Under the pieces are notes generated by a model. That model did not search any database. It was not told where the DNA came from and was given only the letters and a program-made list of their open reading frames with translations. Position numbers and translations under genes: made by a program. A stretch of 64,000 nucleotides of DNA from Dyella lipolytica (lineage in GTDB: Bacteria; Pseudomonadota; Gammaproteobacteria; Xanthomonadales; Rhodanobacteraceae). The first letter of the stretch is position 1, and each line of letters begins with the position of its first letter. The DNA lies in assembly GCF_030160075.1 (NCBI RefSeq), contig NZ_BSNQ01000003.1:302411-366410 (forward strand), written 5' to 3'. Positions 61,156 to 64,000 of the stretch are shown piece after piece.

Positions 61156-61833
61156 ATGCCCCCGCGCACCCAAGATATCTACGCAAGTGCGCCCATGCGT
61201 GGTCTGCTGGCCGACGAAACGGTGGCCTACCTACCCGATCTGCGCCGCTGTGCCGGCTCCCGGGCATTGCTGCTTTCGGCTGCGCGTCAGGATCAGCCGC
61301 CGAATCCGCCTTACCTTGGTCAATGGGTCACGCTGCGATTGGCTCAGGACCGCTTGCAAGGCGATATACGCGCCAGCGCCTCTGAGCCGCTGCCCTTTTC
61401 CGACCAGGCATTTGATTTGATCTTGCTGCGCCACGCCTTGGAGCCTGCGTCGTTATCCCTGGATGAGATTGTTCGCGTGCTCGCGCCGGGCGGGGTATTG
61501 GTATTAACGGGCCTGAATCCGCTGAGCGGATGGACGCCTTGGTGGTTGTGGCAGACGCGGGGCACGGCATCGCGGGCCAAATCGCCCATCCAGCTTGCGG
61601 CACGTCTGCGCCGCGCGGATTTGCAAGTGGAACGGGTGCAGCGGGTAGGGCGGATCTGGCCATTGCCTTCAGCCGAGCCCGGAAAGGCCTCAGGCATGCT
61701 CGGCGGCGGCTACGTGCTGGTCGCACGCAAAAAGGGACCGCAGAGTGTGCCGACAAGGTTACGACCCAAGCCTCTCTCGACACCGGTTCGGGCTGGCCTC
61801 GCGCCAGGTGCGCGTCGTAGTTCGGTCAGTTGA
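61156..61833 (+). CDS. SAM-dependent methyltransferase-like protein (YafS-like)
   Basis: This 225-residue class I methyltransferase-fold protein is of the YafS type, the gene normally found between gloB and rnhA in gammaproteobacteria. Visible blocks are LLLSAARQDQ where the SAM-binding strand should be, LPFSDQAFDLILLRHALE, LDEIVRVLAPGGVLVLTGLNP, and a C-terminal GGGYVLVARKK. The canonical GxGxG loop is not obvious, so activity is uncertain and the substrate unknown. ATG 61156 fits the family; upstream codons are in the divergent promoter region. Confidence 0.85.
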   Translation: MPPRTQDIYASAPMRGLLADETVAYLPDLRRCAGSRALLLSAARQDQPPNPPYLGQWVTLRLAQDRLQGDIRASASEPLPFSDQAFDLILLRHALEPASLSLDEIVRVLAPGGVLVLTGLNPLSGWTPWWLWQTRGTASRAKSPIQLAARLRRADLQVERVQRVGRIWPLPSAEPGKASGMLGGGYVLVARKKGPQSVPTRLRPKPLSTPVRAGLAPGARRSSVS

Positions 61834-61866
61834 ACATCACATACAAGAGAAGATGGAGCAGAACGA

Positions 61867-62310
61867 GTGGCGGATGTGGAAGCGTTTACCGATGGCGCAT
61901 GCCTCGGCAACCCCGGTCCCGGGGGATGGGCGGCGTTGCTGAGAGCCAAGGGTAGTGAGCGGCTGATCAGCGGCGGTGAAGCACAAACCACCAACAACCG
62001 GATGGAACTGCTTGCCGCGATCAACGCGTTGGAAGCGCTCAAACGCCCTTGCGAGGTGATAGTGACCACCGACTCACGCTACGTCATGCAGGGCATGGAA
62101 GAGTGGGTGCCGCGCTGGATAAGCAATGGCTGGCGCACGGCGGACAAGAAGCCGGTGAAAAACCAGGATCTTTGGGAACGGCTCGCCGCCGCGGTGGCGC
62201 CTCATCAGGTTCGTTGGAAGTGGGTGCGCGGTCATACCGGGCATGCTGAAAACGAGCGCGTCGATCAGGCCGCGCGGGAACAGGCCGAGCAGTTCAAGGA
62301 CCAGGCATGA
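61867..62310 (+). CDS. rnhA: Ribonuclease HI
   Basis: RNase HI degrades RNA in RNA-DNA hybrids, removing R-loops and primers. The 147-residue product has the catalytic residues Asp9 in [14 protein letters not shown], Glu47 in NNRMELLAA and Asp69 in TTDSRYV, and a [14 protein letters not shown] segment with the fourth acidic residue. The start is GTG with GGAG 8 bp upstream. It overlaps dnaQ by ATGA, as in many gammaproteobacteria where both are replication-linked. Confidence 0.97.
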   Translation: MADVEAFTDGACLGNPGPGGWAALLRAKGSERLISGGEAQTTNNRMELLAAINALEALKRPCEVIVTTDSRYVMQGMEEWVPRWISNGWRTADKKPVKNQDLWERLAAAVAPHQVRWKWVRGHTGHAENERVDQAAREQAEQFKDQA

Positions 62311-63023
62311 GGCAGATCGTTCTCGATACCGAAACCACCGGCCTTGAAGTGCGCCAAGGCCATCGCCTTATCGAAATCGCCTGTGTCGAACTGATCGAAC
62401 GCCGACCGAGCGGACGGCACTACCAGACTTACCTCAACCCAGAGCGCGCCATCGACGAAGGCGCACGCGAGGTAACCGGCATCGCCGATGAGTTTCTGCT
62501 CGACAAACCGCGCTTTGCGGAGGTCGTGGACGAATTTCTCGCCTTCGTCGACGGCGCCGAACTGATCATTCATAACGCCACCTTCGATATCGGCTTTCTC
62601 GATGCCGAGCTCGCGCGTGTTGGCGAGCGCTATGGCCGCATGGCCGATCGGTGCGCAGTGCTCGATACGCTCGCGATGGCACGGGAACGCTACCCCGGGC
62701 AGCGCAATAGTTTGGACGCGCTATGTAAACGCCTCGGGGTCGACAACTCCGCGCGCGACTTGCATGGCGGCCTGATCGACGCGCAGTTGCTTGCCGACGT
62801 CTATCTCGCCATGACCTCCGGGCAGGTGGTGCTCGATCTTGGTTTCGAGGGGGCTACCGAGACCGGCGTTCGTGCCGTTATCACGCCCGTCGTGCTGGCG
62901 AGTCGCCCGCGCGTGTTGCGCGCCAATGCCGAAGAAATCGAATCGCATCTGCGGCGTCTCGATGCGTTGGATAAAAGTGCCGGTGGGCAGTCCGTTTGGC
63001 GTCGGCAAGAATCCGACGTGTGA
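62307..63023 (+). CDS. dnaQ: DNA polymerase III epsilon subunit (proofreading exonuclease)
   Basis: DnaQ is the 3'-5' proofreading subunit of the replicative polymerase. The 238-residue product has Exo I (DTETTGLE, Asp7 and Glu9), Exo II ([11 protein letters not shown]), and Exo III with the catalytic His in [17 protein letters not shown]. The C-terminal region (about 190-238) provides the alpha-subunit binding segment. It ends 6 bp before the convergent phosphatase gene. Confidence 0.96.
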   Translation: MRQIVLDTETTGLEVRQGHRLIEIACVELIERRPSGRHYQTYLNPERAIDEGAREVTGIADEFLLDKPRFAEVVDEFLAFVDGAELIIHNATFDIGFLDAELARVGERYGRMADRCAVLDTLAMARERYPGQRNSLDALCKRLGVDNSARDLHGGLIDAQLLADVYLAMTSGQVVLDLGFEGATETGVRAVITPVVLASRPRVLRANAEEIESHLRRLDALDKSAGGQSVWRRQESDV

Positions 63024-63029
63024 ACCGCA

Positions 63030-63731
63030 TCAGCGAATGCGCGCAAGAATCGCCGTGATATTGTCGCTGCCGCCACCGTCGAGTGCGGCAAGCAACAGAT
63101 GATCGATACATTCCTGCGCGGCCAGATCCTGACGATCCACGATGTTTGCGATGGCGTTATCGCTCACTTCCTCGGTAAGGCCATCGCTGCACACCAAGAA
63201 GCTCATGCCGGGCTCGAGCTGTCCCTTCGCCATGCTGATGTGCAGCTGAGCGAGTGCAGTTATACCTAGCGCTTGTGTCAGCACATTGCGTTGAGGGTGG
63301 CGCGCAGCCTGCGCCTCATTGATCACGCCGGACGCCACCAGCTCCTGCACCAGCGAATGATCGTGGCTGATCCGGCGCAGGCCGTTGTGCCATTGATAAA
63401 TGCGGCTGTCGCCCACCCAGGCCACTTCATAGCCTTGTTCGGAAAAACGGATCGCGGCAACGGTGGTGCCCATGGGCAACGCATCGTCGTAGCGCTGAGC
63501 ATGCTCCAGCAACTGCGCGGCCGCGCCATGCACGGCCTCGACCAACGACAGTCCACCACGAACCCGTTCCACAATGGCATCCCGCGCGAGCGCGGAAGCC
63601 ACTTCGCCGTGCTGATGCCCGCCCATGCCATCGGTGACCAGAAACAGGCCGAGCGTTGCGTCGGCGCAGTAGGTGTCTTCGTTGCGCGTGCGGCGCAGTC
63701 CGACGTGGGTTCCGTGTCCGAATTCGATCAT
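63030..63731 (-). CDS. PP2C-family serine/threonine protein phosphatase
   Basis: This cytoplasmic metal-dependent phosphatase of 233 residues is of the PppA/Stp type. It has the motifs RNEDTY, FLVTDGMGGHQHGEVAS with metal-binding Asp34, GTTVAAI, AWVGDSRIYQW, SFLVCSDGLTEEVSD and DNITAI. Such phosphatases often pair with Ser/Thr kinases or FHA proteins in type VI secretion or envelope control; no partner is visible here. Several ATGs are in frame; ATG 63731 (MIEFGHGTHVGLRR) matches the family N-terminus and has GGCGGA 6 bp upstream. Confidence 0.92.
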   Translation of the reverse strand: MIEFGHGTHVGLRRTRNEDTYCADATLGLFLVTDGMGGHQHGEVASALARDAIVERVRGGLSLVEAVHGAAAQLLEHAQRYDDALPMGTTVAAIRFSEQGYEVAWVGDSRIYQWHNGLRRISHDHSLVQELVASGVINEAQAARHPQRNVLTQALGITALAQLHISMAKGQLEPGMSFLVCSDGLTEEVSDNAIANIVDRQDLAAQECIDHLLLAALDGGGSDNITAILARIR

Positions 63732-63817
63732 GAGCATCCGCCGGGTAGATGGGCGCAGCATGCCGGATGTGGATGCGTGGCGCAAAAATTTGTGTGTGAA
63801 GAATGTATTGGGTGAGT

Positions 63818-63943
63818 GGGTGGGATGGTTCGGCCCATCCATGGGCCTCACCCTCTGCGCTGGGCGCAGCGGGGCCAGCCTGCGGCTGTCCCGATTTGCT
63901 CCCGGCGAATCGGTCGAACCGGGTGGGCTCTCAGCCTGCCACC
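63818..63943. repeat. Palindrome-rich spacer upstream of the phosphatase gene
   Basis: Within this G+C-rich stretch a GGCCCAT/ATGGGCC dyad (about 63833-63849) and CTGCGC/GCGCAG around TGG (about 63857-63871) are visible, before the large palindrome at the right edge. No protein of convincing type is encoded. It may be promoter and leader DNA of the phosphatase or an extragenic repeat; I cannot decide. Confidence 0.35.
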
Positions 63944-64000
63944 CTCTCCGCCAGCAATAAAAAACGCCCACGAGGGGCGTTTTTTATTGCTGGCGGAGAG
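63944..64000. terminator. 26-bp perfect palindrome at the right edge, with a bidirectional terminator core
   Basis: Positions 63944-63969 and 63975-64000 are perfect inverted repeats of 26 bp around ACGAG. The core AAAAAACGCCC / GGGCGTTTTTT is a typical bidirectional terminator stem with A and T tracts; the outer 15 bp (CTCTCCGCCAGCAAT type) extend the palindrome far beyond what termination needs. The right arm runs to the last base of the window, so the repeat may continue outside it. Confidence 0.6.

Noticed and set aside
63738..63971. 80-residue N-terminal extension of the PP2C protein
   Set aside because: It runs through the edge palindrome and palindrome-rich spacer, has no similarity to the family, and ATG 63731 matches the usual N-terminus.

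Overview
This is a high-G+C chromosomal segment of a gammaproteobacterium, most likely of the order Xanthomonadales and probably the Rhodanobacteraceae (Dyella/Rhodanobacter/Luteibacter type). That placement is inferred from protein resemblance and gene order (nuoN, initiator tRNA, rimP-nusA-infB-rbfA-truB-rpsO-pnp; sucA-sucB-lpdA; smc-zipA; tig-clpP-clpX-lon-hupB-ppiD; gloB-yafS-rnhA-dnaQ); no search was run. Almost all of the window is core housekeeping DNA. I see no prophage, CRISPR array, rRNA operon, intact insertion sequence or defence island.

Layout. 1-10.1 kb: the end of nuoN, initiator tRNA-Met, then the translation/RNA operon rimP to pnp. 10.1-13.8 kb: class III polyhydroxyalkanoate synthase (phaE-phaC), methionine-salvage mtnA and a GtrA-like membrane protein. 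13.9-18.8 kb: gyrA, a peroxiredoxin, a small heat-shock protein and a CbpA-type co-chaperone. 18.8-26.8 kb, minus strand: a PilH-like response regulator, an AcuI-type reductase, a LOG-family protein, and the 2-oxoglutarate dehydrogenase genes sucA-sucB-lpdA. 27-33.4 kb: the ribosomal oxygenase roxA with a coupled unknown gene, a secreted protein, a TauE-like permease, purB and fumC. 33.5-37.2 kb: a regulated envelope cluster (small exported protein, YtrA-type GntR repressor, ABC ATPase, ABC permease, two paralogous YggN-like lipoproteins). 37.5-44.2 kb: YciI- and BolA-family proteins, an A+T-richer membrane protein, smc and zipA. 44.3-47.9 kb: azoR with a divergent LysR regulator, then an aminotransferase/omega-amidase pair. 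48.1-49.0 kb: six tRNA genes. 49.1-58.0 kb: the tig-clpP-clpX-lon-hupB-tRNA-Val-tRNA-Asp-ppiD proteostasis block. 58.1-64 kb: fabI, a lytic transglycosylase, gloB, yafS, rnhA, dnaQ and a PP2C phosphatase.

The most unusual features are in noncoding DNA. A 273-bp element between purB and fumC (31714-31986) has 30-bp terminal inverted repeats (29/30 identical) enclosing two large hairpins whose apical loops are complementary; it looks like a MITE-type element or a structured RNA. The rpsO leader holds a 21-bp near-perfect hairpin just upstream of the ribosome-binding site. The right edge ends in a 26-bp perfect inverted repeat. Dyad operators lie on the promoters of the GntR/ABC cluster and in the azoR/LysR divergent region. 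GyrA carries Ala at the quinolone-determining position 83. The aminotransferase/amidase pair together with mtnA suggests a dispersed methionine-salvage pathway.
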